Origin: Leisingera aquaemixtae
GTDB taxonomy: Bacteria > Pseudomonadota > Alphaproteobacteria > Rhodobacterales > Rhodobacteraceae
Reading direction: 5' to 3'
Assembly: GCF_019801145.1 (NCBI RefSeq)
Contig: NZ_JAHVJQ010000006.1
Location: forward strand, 248,001-312,000
DNA: 64,000 nucleotides
Shown here: piece after piece, positions 1 to 8,335 of the stretch
Numbering within the stretch: the stretch's first letter is position 1
How the letters are laid out: each line of letters begins with the position of its first letter
Notes under the pieces: generated by a model
What the model was told of the DNA's origin: nothing
The model's database searches: none
What the model saw: the letters and a program-made list of their open reading frames with translations, nothing else
Translations under genes and position numbers: made by a program

Positions 1-267
1 CGCCCGGTCGATGACTATGTGCGGGAGTTCTCCAAGGATGTGGCCAAGGGCCAGCACGCGCATGTGTCCTCGGTGATGCAGCCAGGCGAACACCATGTCT
101 ACGGCGCCGACGATCCCGGCCTGCGCCAGGACATGACGCTGGACGCAGCCCTTGCGCGCTGCATGGAGCTGTACGAGCCGGTGCCGGTCCGCACGGATGA
201 CGGCAAGCTGGTCGGCGTGGTGAACCCTGCAGACCTCGCTGCCGCGCTGCAGGTGGAGCAGGGCTGA
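1..267 (+). CDS. Glycine betaine/proline-type ABC transporter ATP-binding protein, C-terminal end (partial)
   Basis: Only the last 88 codons are inside the window; the frame is open from base 1, so the gene begins upstream. The visible part looks like the tail of a ProV/OpuAA-type ATPase. The REFSKDV-like stretch that normally closes the nucleotide-binding domain is followed by a CBS-like regulatory segment with a DDGKLVGVV motif. In this family the CBS part senses ionic strength or nucleotides and gates uptake of compatible solutes. The stop codon overlaps the permease ATG (TGATG), so the two are translationally coupled. Walker motifs lie outside the window, so the assignment rests on the tail and the partner gene. 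Confidence 0.8.
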   Translation, partial: RPVDDYVREFSKDVAKGQHAHVSSVMQPGEHHVYGADDPGLRQDMTLDAALARCMELYEPVPVRTDDGKLVGVVNPADLAAALQVEQG

Positions 268-2303
268 TGGCGTCTCTCTCAAAAGGCTCGATTGCGGCGC
301 TGATCGCGGCCGTGGTGGGCGCCCTGTGCCTGCTGCTGGAAAGCAGCGCGCCGTGGCTTGTGAAATTCCCCGCCGCCTGGGTACTGCCCGCCACCGACTG
401 GGTCGGGGCCGCCATGGAATGGTTCCTGGCGCTGATCAAACCCGCCGCGCGCAGTTTCTCGGCGCTGATGTTCTATCCGATGGAAGCGGCGAACTACGTG
501 CTGAGCCACACGCCCTGGCCGCTGGTCATCTGCGCCACCACGGCGCTGGCCTGGACCCTGGGCGGCGTGCGGATGGCGCTGATGGCCGTTGTAGGTTTGG
601 GCTTTGTGCTGGCGTCGGGGTACTGGCCCGAAAGCATGAACACCCTGGCGCTGGTTGCCGTCTCGGTCCCCTTGGCGCTGATCATCGGCGGCGGCATCGG
701 CATCCTTGCCAATGAATATCCGCGTATTCGCCAGCCGGTGCAGGCGGTGCTCGACATCATGCAGACGGTGCCGACCTTTGCCTACTTGACGCCGTTGCTG
801 GTGCTGTTCGGCTTTGGCCCTGTGGTGGGCCTCATCGCTTCCGCCATCTACGCGGCGCCGCCGATGGCGCGCAACGTGCTGTTGGGTCTCGAACGGGTGG
901 AGCCGGAAATCAAGGAAGCTGCCATTATGGCTGGCGGCACCCGCCTGCAGCAGCTGTTCCAGTGCGAGATCCCCTCCGCCGGGCAGCAGATCATGGTGGG
1001 CGTCAACCAATGCCTGATGGCGGCGCTGTCGATGGTGATCATTGCCGCCGTTATCGGCGGCTTTGACGACATTGGCTGGGAGGTCCTCCTGACCATGCGC
1101 AAGGCCCAGTTCGGCCAGAGCCTTCTGGCGGGCCTGGTGATCGTGATCTTCGCGATCCTGATCGACCGGATGAGCGGCACGCTGACCCAGGACCGGCGCG
1201 ACAAACACGATGTGCGCGTTGCCTGGGGCATCCTGGCGCTGGGCGTCCTGGTCAGCGCGGCCTTCTGGGGCAGCGTTCAGCAACCTGGCAACTACGGCTT
1301 GTTCAACCCGGTGGCGGATAGTGTCGACCGCGGCCTCTCGTCCTTTACCAGCGCCAATGCAGAGTTCCTGACCGCGCTCAAGAACAACGTGCTGTTCTAT
1401 GTGCTGCTGCCGATGCGGATCGGGCTGGATCAGGCGGTTCTGCCCTTCACCTGGGGCTTTTCCTGGACTCCGATGATGAGCCTGGGGCTGTTCGCCGCGG
1501 GCGCCGCTGCCGGAGTTGTTTTTGCCTTGCGCGGCCAGATGGCGCTGGGGGTGATGCTGCTGATTGCCGCCGGCATGCTCGAGACAGGCATCTCCCAGCT
1601 GCCCTGGCCCTTTGTGCTTGTAGGGGCGGGCGCGCTGGCCTGGGTCGCAGGCGGGCGCGGGCTGGCCATCCTGACGGTGGTGCTCTTGGGCACCATCCTG
1701 CTCTCCGGCCTGTGGGAGCGGGCGCTCCTGTCGCTCTATCTGTCCGGTGCAGCGGTCTTTGCCTGTGCGGTGATGGGCGGGGCCATCGGCCTGGCCTCCG
1801 CCGTGTCGCCCGGTGTCTGGCGCGTGGTGCGTCCGATCTGCGACATGCTGCAGACCATTCCGCTGTTCGTGTTCCTGATCCCGGTGCTGATGGTGTTCCA
1901 GATCGGCGAGTTCTCCGCCTTCCTGGCGATCATCGCCTATGCCATCGTGCCGATGATCCGCTACACGCGGCACGGGCTGGTCTCGACGCCGGAGGAGATG
2001 ATCGAGGCCGCGACCGCCTCCGGCGCCACCAAGTGGCAGATGCTCAAGGACATCCGCGCGCCTTATGCGGCGCCGTCGATCCTGCTGGGGCTCAATCAGA
2101 CCATTCTCTATGCCTTTGCGATGCTGGTCATTGCGGCGCTGATCGGCACCACCGGCCTTGGCCAGTCGATCTATCTGGCGCTGGGGCAGGCGGATGTGGG
2201 GCTGGGCATCTCGGCTGGCGCGGCGATGGCGATCCTTGCCCTGATCGCCGACCGCATGGTGCAAGGTTTTGCAGAGGAGCGGCGCAAGGCCCTGGGTTTG
2301 TGA
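267..2303 (+). CDS. Glycine betaine/proline-type ABC transporter permease, tandem-fused
   Basis: 678 aa, very hydrophobic. It contains two copies of the ProW/OpuAB permease module in one chain. Each has an EAA-type cytoplasmic loop that contacts the ATPase: EIKEAAIMAGG near residue 215 and EEMIEAATASGA near residue 575. Single-module permeases of this family are about 300 aa, so this is a fusion of two halves. It should form the inner-membrane channel with the preceding ATPase. No periplasmic binding-protein gene follows; it may lie upstream. A strong terminator follows directly. The substrate (betaine, proline or choline) cannot be fixed from sequence alone. Confidence 0.88.
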   Translation: MASLSKGSIAALIAAVVGALCLLLESSAPWLVKFPAAWVLPATDWVGAAMEWFLALIKPAARSFSALMFYPMEAANYVLSHTPWPLVICATTALAWTLGGVRMALMAVVGLGFVLASGYWPESMNTLALVAVSVPLALIIGGGIGILANEYPRIRQPVQAVLDIMQTVPTFAYLTPLLVLFGFGPVVGLIASAIYAAPPMARNVLLGLERVEPEIKEAAIMAGGTRLQQLFQCEIPSAGQQIMVGVNQCLMAALSMVIIAAVIGGFDDIGWEVLLTMRKAQFGQSLLAGLVIVIFAILIDRMSGTLTQDRRDKHDVRVAWGILALGVLVSAAFWGSVQQPGNYGLFNPVADSVDRGLSSFTSANAEFLTALKNNVLFYVLLPMRIGLDQAVLPFTWGFSWTPMMSLGLFAAGAAAGVVFALRGQMALGVMLLIAAGMLETGISQLPWPFVLVGAGALAWVAGGRGLAILTVVLLGTILLSGLWERALLSLYLSGAAVFACAVMGGAIGLASAVSPGVWRVVRPICDMLQTIPLFVFLIPVLMVFQIGEFSAFLAIIAYAIVPMIRYTRHGLVSTPEEMIEAATASGATKWQMLKDIRAPYAAPSILLGLNQTILYAFAMLVIAALIGTTGLGQSIYLALGQADVGLGISAGAAMAILALIADRMVQGFAEERRKALGL

Positions 2304-2321
2304 ACCTCTGGCATAACAATG

Positions 2322-2350
2322 AAAAGGGCGCCCGCGCGGCGCCCTTTTTT
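2322..2350 (+). terminator. Rho-independent terminator of the ABC transporter operon
   Basis: A GC-rich inverted repeat (AAGGGCGCC / GGCGCCCTT) with a short loop is followed by a T run, starting about 20 bases after the permease stop. Confidence 0.85.
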
Positions 2351-2426
2351 GATTTGGGGCAACGTTATACACTGCCCGCCCGCCTATAGCTGCACAGAAG
2401 ACTGATCTATGACCGGAGAGACCCCG

Positions 2427-3089
2427 ATGGGCTGGCTTGAATTCACCGCTGCGCTGCTCTTGTTCCTGGCCAGCCACGCCATCCCTGTGCGCCCGCCGGT
2501 GCGGCCCTGGCTGGTCAGCCGCCTGGGCCTGCGCGGCTATATCATCGCCTACAGCCTGCTGTCGCTGGCTATCCTGGCCTGGCTGGTCGTGGCCGCCGCC
2601 CGCGCGCCTTATGTCGGCGTGCTGCCCTATTGGGAGGGCTTCCGCTGGGTGCCGCTGCTGGTGATGCCGCTGGCCTGCCTGCTGGCGGTGGCGGGCATGA
2701 TGCGGCAGAATCCGTTCAGCTTTGGCGGCCTGGGGTTGCGTGCCTTTGATCCGGCGGACCCCGGCATCCTGGCTGTCAGCCGCCACCCGCTGCTGGCGGC
2801 GATGGCGCTCTGGGCCGGGGCGCATCTGCTGGCAAACGGCGACCTGGCGCATGTGATTCTGTTCGGCCTCTTTGCGGGCTTTGCCTGGATGGGCATGGCG
2901 CTGATCGACAAGCGCAAGCAGCGCCAGATGGGGCAGGGCGAATGGCGCCGCCTCAGCCGCAACACCGCGCGGCTGAACCTTGCCCGGCTGCGGCCCTCGG
3001 GCAGCGAGGCCGCGCTGGCCGCGGCAGTGTTCCTGGCTCTTCTGCTTCTGCACGCCCCCGTCATCGGCTACCAACCGCTGCCCTGGTAG
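2427..3089 (+). CDS. NnrU-like integral membrane protein
   Basis: 220 aa from the ATG at 2427. That start has GGAGAG six bases upstream and gives the family-typical N-terminus MGWLEFTAALLLFLASH with its SH-IP signature; an ATG at 2409 lacks such a site. About six to seven membrane helices are visible, plus the conserved SRHPLL motif near residue 120. NnrU family members were found beside nitric oxide/nitrite respiration genes and share the NnrU/isoprenylcysteine-methyltransferase-like fold. No denitrification genes are nearby, so the role here is open. Confidence 0.8.
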   Translation: MGWLEFTAALLLFLASHAIPVRPPVRPWLVSRLGLRGYIIAYSLLSLAILAWLVVAAARAPYVGVLPYWEGFRWVPLLVMPLACLLAVAGMMRQNPFSFGGLGLRAFDPADPGILAVSRHPLLAAMALWAGAHLLANGDLAHVILFGLFAGFAWMGMALIDKRKQRQMGQGEWRRLSRNTARLNLARLRPSGSEAALAAAVFLALLLLHAPVIGYQPLPW

Positions 3090-3151
3090 GGGTTGACCCC
3101 GGCGCCCGCATGACCACCTATGAAACGACACGAGACTGGAGAATACAACCG

Positions 3152-3670
3152 ATGCACCTGGCCTATGTGATGACCGAAGAACGCGGTGCCACTGACCGTT
3201 TGCTGAGCGAACTGGCCGAACGGCTGCAGGCCAAAGGCATCCGCCTGGCCGGCATCGTGCAGACCAATGTGGAATGCTACGACAAGGAGCTATGCGACAT
3301 GGATGTGCGGGTGCTGCCGGACGGCGAGACCATCCGCATTTCGCAATCCCTGGGCGCCGGCGCCCGCGGCTGCCGCCTGAACCCGGAGGCGCTGGAACAG
3401 GCGGTCGGGCAGGTCTCTGCCACCCTGCAGTCGGACCCGGCGCCGCAGCTGATGATCGTCAACAAATTCGGCAAGCACGAGGCCGAGGGGCGCGGCATGC
3501 GGCCCATCATCGGCGAGGCGCTGGCGCTGGGCATCCCGGTGATTTCCGGCGTCAACAAGATGAACGTGGAGCCGTTCCAGGCCTTTGCCGACGGCATGGC
3601 TGTTGCGGCGGGCCCTGATCTGGATGCGCTGGCCGAATGGGCGGAGCAGGCCGTGGCCGAGACTGCCTGA
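3152..3670 (+). CDS. DUF2478 family protein
   Basis: 172 aa from the ATG at 3152, preceded by GGAGA at nine bases. An earlier in-frame ATG at 3110 has no clear ribosome site. The protein matches the DUF2478 pattern: an N-terminal beta strand LAYVMTEE, then NVECYDKELCDMDVRVLP, and a late INKFGKHEAEGRGM-like segment. DUF2478 proteins resemble P-loop NTPases and some sit beside molybdate or siderophore genes, but here the glycine-rich P-loop is not intact (ERGATD). The function is unknown. It is followed by a terminator and may be co-transcribed with the NnrU-like gene 62 bases upstream. Confidence 0.75.
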   Translation: MHLAYVMTEERGATDRLLSELAERLQAKGIRLAGIVQTNVECYDKELCDMDVRVLPDGETIRISQSLGAGARGCRLNPEALEQAVGQVSATLQSDPAPQLMIVNKFGKHEAEGRGMRPIIGEALALGIPVISGVNKMNVEPFQAFADGMAVAAGPDLDALAEWAEQAVAETA

Positions 3671-3701
3671 CCAAAACTTTGCCGTTTGAAATCAAAGGAA
3701 A

Positions 3702-3730
3702 GGCCCGCGAAGTTCACGCGGGCTTTTTTT
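3702..3730 (+). terminator. Rho-independent terminator
   Basis: GCCCGCG / CGCGGGC stem with a short loop, followed by seven Ts, about 30 bases after the DUF2478 stop. Confidence 0.85.
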
Positions 3731-3804
3731 GCCGTGCTGCGCAGCGCGCGGCTTGTCCAGCCTGCTGCTGAACCACCTTCGTCTAGTCTGAAAAAAAGAG
3801 AAGA

Positions 3805-3888
3805 TGGTGGGCGACCCTGGAATCGAACCAGGCGTGCGTCTCCGCGAGGGAGTTACAGTCCCCTGCCACACCTTGCGGCCTGTCGCCC
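3805..3888 (-). tRNA. tRNA-Tyr (anticodon GTA), CCA encoded
   Basis: On the minus strand the acceptor arms GGGCGAC/GTCGCCC, a D-arm, the anticodon stem-loop CTGTAAC (GTA), a long class II variable arm and the T-arm with TTCGATT can all be folded. The 3' end is A followed by an encoded CCA. The long variable arm and GTA anticodon fit tRNA-Tyr. Confidence 0.93.
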
Positions 3889-4008
3889 ACTGTCAGTTGC
3901 TTGTTGCACCTGATGTGGAGGCGTGATTACAAGCAGGCCAAACGGGCGTCAACCGGAAAAACGCAAGTTTTTCGCACGCCCCGCAAATTCTTTCTGCCGG
4001 AGAGCAAA

Positions 4009-4785
4009 ATGTCCAAGAAACCCAAATGGGTCGTCGAAAAAGAACAGGCCAAACGGGCCGCCGCAGCGGAAACCGTATGGCTGTTCGGGCTGCATGCGGT
4101 GCGCGATGCGCTGCTCAATCCCAAGCGCGAAAAACTGCGCCTGATGGTGACCATGAACGCGCAGGCGAAGCTGGCGGATGCCATTGCAGAGTCTGGTATC
4201 GAGGCAGAGGTCATCGACCCGCGCAAGTTCAACCCGCCGATCGACCCGCAGTCGGTGCACCAGGGCGCGGCGCTGGAGGTGAAGCCGCTGAACTGGGGCG
4301 GGCTGGCCGAAAACTGCATCGGGGCTGAGGCGCCGCGGGTGCTGTTGCTGGACCGGGTCACCGACCCGCATAATGTCGGCGCGATCCTGCGCTCAGCCGA
4401 GGTGCTGGGCGCCAGCGCGGTGATCGGCACCCGCCACCACTCGGCACCTGAAACCGGGGCGCTGGCCAAGACCGCCAGCGGCGCACTGGAGCGCCAGCCT
4501 TATCTGCGGATGCGCAACCTGGCCGACACCATCACTGAACTGCAGGGCATGGGTTTTACCGTGCTGGGCCTGGATGGCGAGGCCGATCAGACCATCGAAA
4601 CCGCGCTGGAGGGCAAGCAGCACCTGCCGGTGGCGCTGGTGCTGGGGGCCGAGGGGCCCGGCCTGCGCCAGAAGACCAAGGAAACCGTGGACGCGCTGGT
4701 CAAGATCGACGCCGCGGGCGGTTTCGGCTCGCTCAATGTCTCCAACGCAGCCGCCATCGCGCTTTATGCCTCGATAGCGCGCTAG
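4009..4785 (+). CDS. rlmB: 23S rRNA (guanosine-2'-O)-methyltransferase, RlmB/TrmH type
   Basis: 258 aa. A SpoU-type knotted methyltransferase that uses S-adenosylmethionine to 2'-O-methylate a guanosine of 23S rRNA (G2251 in E. coli). Motif 1 is RVTDPHNVGAILRSAE near residue 116, motif 2 is VLGAEGPGLR near 210 and motif 3 is GSLNVSNAAAIALY near 240. The N-terminal domain carries the LFGLHAVRDAL substrate-binding signature. The start at 4009 is preceded by GGAGAG and gives the usual family length; a longer in-frame ORF from 3901 is rejected because it would run out of the tRNA-Tyr upstream region and has no ribosome site. Confidence 0.92.
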   Translation: MSKKPKWVVEKEQAKRAAAAETVWLFGLHAVRDALLNPKREKLRLMVTMNAQAKLADAIAESGIEAEVIDPRKFNPPIDPQSVHQGAALEVKPLNWGGLAENCIGAEAPRVLLLDRVTDPHNVGAILRSAEVLGASAVIGTRHHSAPETGALAKTASGALERQPYLRMRNLADTITELQGMGFTVLGLDGEADQTIETALEGKQHLPVALVLGAEGPGLRQKTKETVDALVKIDAAGGFGSLNVSNAAAIALYASIAR

Positions 4786-4896
4786 GCGCCTGCACGAACT
4801 GTCACAGCGCGATCACATCTGCGTATGCTCTCTTTGCAAGCCCAACCCGGTGCGGCAGAGTCGGAAGCCTGTTACGAGACTGAAAAGGAGAGCATC

Positions 4897-5346
4897 TTGG
4901 CCTTGCGTCTGGTCCTGATGTCAGTTGCGGTTTTCTTCCTGTCCCTGGCTGGTGCGGCCAGGGCAGACATGGCTGTTTTCTCCTCCCAGGGCGGTGTTGC
5001 AATCGGCGGCTATGATGCGGTCGCCTTTTTTGAGCACGGCGCGGCAGAACAGGGGCGGCGCAGCCATGCGGTGATGTGGAAGGGGGTCGTGTGGCGCTTT
5101 GCCTCCGCCGGCAACCAGGCCCGGTTCGAGTCGAACCCGCGGGCCTATGCCCCGGCCTTTGGCGGCTATTGCGCCTATGCGATGTCGCAGGGACAGGTCC
5201 ATTCCGGCGATCCCAGGATCTGGGCCATCGTGGACGGCGAACTGTTTCTGCTGAACAACCGCAGGGTTCACCAGCTGTGGCAGGCGGACAAGGTGCAGAT
5301 GATCGCGGATGGGCATTCGCATTGGCCGGCAGTCCTGCGCAGATAG
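4897..5346 (+). CDS. YHS-domain periplasmic protein
   Basis: 149 aa, read from TTG at 4897, which has AAGGAG six bases upstream; no closer ATG precedes the signal peptide. Residues 1-23 form a signal peptide ending in AGAARA. The mature part is a YHS-type domain with GYDAVAFFE near residue 40, followed by a W-RFAS-NQARFESNP-YAPAFGGYCAYAMSQG pattern. YHS domains are small folds often found with metal-binding or copper-handling proteins, and roseobacters carry many secreted copies. The specific role is unknown. Two hairpins with T-rich tails follow. Confidence 0.85.
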   Translation: MALRLVLMSVAVFFLSLAGAARADMAVFSSQGGVAIGGYDAVAFFEHGAAEQGRRSHAVMWKGVVWRFASAGNQARFESNPRAYAPAFGGYCAYAMSQGQVHSGDPRIWAIVDGELFLLNNRRVHQLWQADKVQMIADGHSHWPAVLRR

Positions 5347-5413
5347 CTTGTCACCTCACAAATTCGCGATTACCCCTTTTTTTTCTCAGACTGTGACCCA
5401 TATTCAATACAGA

Positions 5414-5440
5414 CTGCGGAGTGGAACCACCGCAGATCTT
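5414..5440 (+). terminator. Probable terminator after the YHS gene
   Basis: Hairpin CTGCG-GA-GTGG / CCAC-CGCAG followed by ATCTTTTT, about 70 bases after the stop codon. Confidence 0.55.
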
Positions 5441-5465
5441 TTTCACTGTCCCTCGTTCCATACCT

Positions 5466-5494
5466 TGCGCCCGGTTCGTCCGGGCGCATTTTTA
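5466..5494 (+). terminator. Second hairpin with T tail
   Basis: GCGCCCGG / CCGGGCGC stem with a five-base loop, then ATTTTTATTT. It lies only 25 bases after the first hairpin and 57 bases before the CoA-binding protein gene. Confidence 0.6.
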
Positions 5495-5550
5495 TTTGCG
5501 GGCAGCGAATCCCGCTTTGCCGCGGCCGGCGCCGCGGCTAGGGTGCGGGC

Positions 5551-6021
5551 ATGACAGACTACAGCGATGAGCATCTGAAGAAAGTCTTGCAAAGGGCCAA
5601 GACCGTAGCGGTGGTGGGCGTGTCGATGAACCCAGTGCGCCCCAGCTACTATGTGGCGCGCTATCTGGGCCTCAAGGGGTTCCGGGTGATTCCGGTGAAC
5701 CCGGGCCATGCCGGCAAGACTCTGTTCGGTGAAACCGTGCGGGCCAGCCTGTCGGAGATTGATCTGCCGGTGGATATGGTCGACATCTTCCGCCGCTCAG
5801 AGGCGGTTCCGCCGGTCGTGGACGAGGCGCTGGAGGCGTTTCCCAAGCTGCAGACCATCTGGATGCAGATCGGGGTGGAGCACGCTGAGGCGGCTGCCAA
5901 GGCCGAGGCGCGCGGGGTGACGGTGATCCAGAACCGCTGCCCCAAGATCGAATACCAGCGCCTGTTCGGCGAGCTGCGCATGGGCGGCTTTGCCACCGGA
6001 ATCATATCCTCGAAACTCTGA
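5551..6021 (+). CDS. CoA-binding protein (YccU family)
   Basis: 156 aa, a stand-alone Rossmann-type CoA-binding domain. Visible signatures are VAVVGVSMNPVRPSYYVARYL near residue 20, then VNPG near 48, VDMVDIFRRSE near 75 and QIGVEHAEAAAKAEARG near 110. Family members bind acyl-CoA or CoA-disulfide and resemble the N-terminal domain of succinyl-CoA synthetase alpha. The physiological role is not established. It stands alone, and the next gene is on the opposite strand. Confidence 0.88.
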   Translation: MTDYSDEHLKKVLQRAKTVAVVGVSMNPVRPSYYVARYLGLKGFRVIPVNPGHAGKTLFGETVRASLSEIDLPVDMVDIFRRSEAVPPVVDEALEAFPKLQTIWMQIGVEHAEAAAKAEARGVTVIQNRCPKIEYQRLFGELRMGGFATGIISSKL

Positions 6022-6126
6022 CAGCCGGCGCGGGGCAGGGCGCTCCCGCCCGCAGCCGCCGTCCTGCCGGACGGCATGCACGCTTGGGCCGGGCGCCGCT
6101 GCGCGGCGCAAGGGAATTTCTGAGAA

Positions 6127-6157
6127 GCCATTGAGGGGCAAAGGTGCCCTCAATGGC
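6127..6157. repeat. Perfect 11-bp inverted repeat
   Basis: GCCATTGAGGG and CCCTCAATGGC are separated by nine bases, between the CoA-binding gene and hisE. There is no T run, so it is not a typical intrinsic terminator. It is probably part of a compound palindromic intergenic element with the repeat at 6184-6231. Confidence 0.6.
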
Positions 6158-6183
6158 CGAGCCGATTGTGTTTTTCTTGGCGC

Positions 6184-6231
6184 GTCAAGGACAAGCCGCG
6201 CGTGCCGCGCGGAGGCTGCGCCTCCCTTGAC
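6184..6231. repeat. Compound palindromic intergenic element
   Basis: An outer inverted repeat GTCAAGG / CCTTGAC encloses a second one (GGAGGCTGCGCCTCC) and CGCGCG-rich arms. The nested structure resembles REP/ERIC-like elements. No second copy is seen in this window, so its dispersed nature is a guess. Confidence 0.45.
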
Positions 6232-6262
6232 CCGCCGCAAACGGGCCGGCCGAGCGCTGGGT

Positions 6263-6580
6263 TCAGCCCTTGGGCCGGCTGGCCTTCTCGGCAATGCCGC
6301 TGAGGCCCTGGCGTTCTGCAAGCACCTGCAGCACATCATCCAGCGCCACATCGCGGGCCGCCAGCATCACCAGGAAATGATAGAGCACATCGGCGCCTTC
6401 GGAGGCGAGCCCTGCCTTGTTATCTTTCACCGCTTCGATGATCGCCTCAATGGCTTCCTCGCCGAATTTCTCGGCGCATTTCTCCGGCCCCTTGGCGAGC
6501 AGCTTGGCGGTCCAGCTGGTCTCCGGATCGGCCCCTTTGCGCGCCAGTATGGTGGCTTCGAGATCGTGCAGCAGGCTCAT
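6263..6580 (-). CDS. hisE: Phosphoribosyl-ATP pyrophosphatase
   Basis: 105 aa, second step of histidine synthesis (PR-ATP to PR-AMP). It has the all-alpha MazG-like fold with the metal-binding EE pattern FGEEAIEAIIEA near residue 40 and EGADVLYHFLVML near 62. ATG at 6580 is chosen over the GTG one codon earlier because AAGGGG sits six bases before the ATG. It follows the hisF stop by eleven bases, so the two are co-transcribed. The separate hisE (no HisIE fusion) is usual for alphaproteobacteria. Confidence 0.93.
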   Translation of the reverse strand: MSLLHDLEATILARKGADPETSWTAKLLAKGPEKCAEKFGEEAIEAIIEAVKDNKAGLASEGADVLYHFLVMLAARDVALDDVLQVLAERQGLSGIAEKASRPKG

Positions 6581-6591
6581 CACATGCCCCT

Positions 6592-7353
6592 TCAGTTCAG
6601 CCGCATCGGAATGCCGGCGGCAGCCATGTGTTCCTTGGCTTCCTGGATCGTGTATTCGCCGAAGTGGAAGATCGAGGCCGCCAGCACCGCGCTGGCGCCG
6701 CCCTTGGTCACGCCTTCCACCAGGTGATCCAGGTTGCCGACGCCGCCCGAGGCGATCACCGGCACGTCCACCGCATCGGAAATCGCCTTGGTCAGCGGCA
6801 GGTTAAAGCCGGATTTGGTGCCGTCCCGGTCCATCGAGGTGAGCAGGATTTCCCCGGCGCCCTTGGCCACCACGGTCCGTGCGAATTCCACCGCGTCAAT
6901 TCCGGTCGGCTTGCGGCCGCCATGGGTGAAAATCTCCCAGCGGCCCGGCTCCACCGTCTTGGCGTCAATGGCGCAGACGATGCACTGGCTGCCGAACTGA
7001 TCCGCGGCTTCGGCGATCACATCCGGATTTGCCACCGCGGCTGAGTTGAAGGAGACCTTGTCGGCGCCTGCCAGCAGCAGCGCCCGCACGTCATCCTTGG
7101 TCCGCACCCCGCCGCCCACGGTCAGCGGCACAAAACATTGCTCGGCGGTGCGCTGGACCATGTCGAACATGGTGCCGCGGTTTTCATGGGTCGCGTGAAT
7201 GTCGAGAAAGCAGATCTCATCCGCGCCGGCCGCATCATAGGCCTTGGCGCATTCCACCGGATCGCCCGCATCGCGCAGGCCGACAAAGTTGACACCCTTG
7301 ACCACGCGCCCGTCAGCGACGTCGAGACAGGGAATGATACGGGTTTTCAGCAT
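6592..7353 (-). CDS. hisF: Imidazole glycerol phosphate synthase, cyclase subunit
   Basis: 253 aa TIM barrel. With HisH it turns PRFAR and ammonia into IGP and AICAR. The catalytic aspartates are D11 in [13 protein letters not shown] and D130 in CAIDAKTV. The phosphate-binding loops TVGGGVRT and [11 protein letters not shown] are intact. The start ATG follows an AAGGCACG-like site. It lies directly upstream of hisE on the minus strand; hisA is about 1 kb upstream, with a small membrane gene and an opposite-strand DUF302 gene between. Confidence 0.95.
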   Translation of the reverse strand: MLKTRIIPCLDVADGRVVKGVNFVGLRDAGDPVECAKAYDAAGADEICFLDIHATHENRGTMFDMVQRTAEQCFVPLTVGGGVRTKDDVRALLLAGADKVSFNSAAVANPDVIAEAADQFGSQCIVCAIDAKTVEPGRWEIFTHGGRKPTGIDAVEFARTVVAKGAGEILLTSMDRDGTKSGFNLPLTKAISDAVDVPVIASGGVGNLDHLVEGVTKGGASAVLAASIFHFGEYTIQEAKEHMAAAGIPMRLN

Positions 7354-7563
7354 GGATCGTGCCTTTCAAGCTGCTTGCCCCGTGGGTACGCAAAGCCTGC
7401 GGCAAGCGCAACAGATATGGCAGATGCTGCGCGTTTTGGTCCGGCCCTCTTGCGCGGTCCGCACGGAACCGCCGGAACCGGGTGGTCTCGCAGAAGTGAA
7501 TTGCCCCTGCGGGATGACAGCCCCGATGATGTGCAGATGTCCCTGATTTCCGGAGTATCCGTT

Positions 7564-8010
7564 ATGAAAAAATCTCTTCCCCTCGCAGGCGCCATCGCGA
7601 TTGCCTCCGCACTTCCTGCCGCCGCAGAACTGGTGACGGTCCCAAGCCAGAAGCCCGTCGGCGAAACCATGGACGCGCTGCAGGCCGCGGTGGAGGGCGC
7701 GGGCGCCACTGTCTTTGCCCGGGTGGATCACGCCGCAGGTGCGCAGGCGGCGGGGATGGAGCTGGCGGGATCGCAGCTCCTGATCTTCGGCAACCCCAAG
7801 CTCGGCACCCCGGCGATGCAGGCGGATATGCGGGCAGGGCTCTATCTGCCGCTCAAGGTGCTGGCTTACCAGGATGCGGATGGCCAGGTCTGGCTGACCT
7901 ATCAGGATCCGGCAGAAATGCTCTCAGGCCTCGAAATCCCCGCTGATGCAGAATTCGTTGCCAAGATGCAGGGCGCCTTGGGCAAGCTGACCGCAAAAGC
8001 GGCGGAATAG
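7564..8010 (+). CDS. DUF302 domain secreted protein
   Basis: 148 aa. Residues 1-22 form a signal peptide ending in LPAAAEL. The rest matches the DUF302 alpha/beta fold: an S-VGETMDALQAAVEGAGATVFARVDHAAGA core, then LLIFGNPKLGTPAMQADMRAGLYLPLKVLAYQD. Such proteins are periplasmic or membrane-linked and of unknown function. GGAG lies upstream of the ATG at 7564. The gene sits on the plus strand inside the minus-strand his region and ends two bases from the convergent small membrane gene. Confidence 0.85.
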   Translation: MKKSLPLAGAIAIASALPAAAELVTVPSQKPVGETMDALQAAVEGAGATVFARVDHAAGAQAAGMELAGSQLLIFGNPKLGTPAMQADMRAGLYLPLKVLAYQDADGQVWLTYQDPAEMLSGLEIPADAEFVAKMQGALGKLTAKAAE

Positions 8011-8012
8011 GC

Positions 8013-8300
8013 TCAGCGCCGGGACGCCAGATAGCGCGAGACCGCAATGGCGATGCCCCACAGCAGCCCGGCCCCAAGCGAAACCGGGCCAAAGATCAGC
8101 GGCCCCCAGGCGGCAAAGACCCCCATGGAATAGGCGGTCTCTCCAATGTCGCGGCCCAGCACCACGCAGGGGTTGGCGAACCCCTCGTGGATTTCGCAAT
8201 CAAAGCCGAACCCCAGCAGCATCACAAACGCGATGCACAACAGCCAAAGCACGATTGGCCCTATGGTCAGGACGGCAAGGATGCGGCGGACAAGGCGCAT
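8013..8300 (-). CDS. Small membrane protein, unknown function
   Basis: 95 aa with two clear membrane segments (about residues 8-33 and 55-85) joined by a loop containing two cysteines in FDCEIHEGFANPCVV. The pair could form a disulfide if the loop is periplasmic. It is not recognised as a named family. It lies between hisA and hisF in the same orientation, 35 bases after hisA, so it is likely carried on the his transcript. Codon use is high-GC at third positions, which supports a real gene. Confidence 0.65.
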   Translation of the reverse strand: MRLVRRILAVLTIGPIVLWLLCIAFVMLLGFGFDCEIHEGFANPCVVLGRDIGETAYSMGVFAAWGPLIFGPVSLGAGLLWGIAIAVSRYLASRR

Positions 8301-8335
8301 GCGGTTTCCTTTCGCCGGGGCTCACCGGGCAGGCG

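Noticed and set aside
279-3131. A 950-codon open frame on the minus strand
   Set aside because: It is antisense to the permease, NnrU-like and DUF2478 genes, and its product is rich in H, Q, R and G as expected for a shadow of GC-rich coding DNA.
2942-3151. Extended N-terminus for the DUF2478 protein
   Set aside because: It overlaps the NnrU-like gene in another frame and lacks a ribosome site; the start at 3152 has one.
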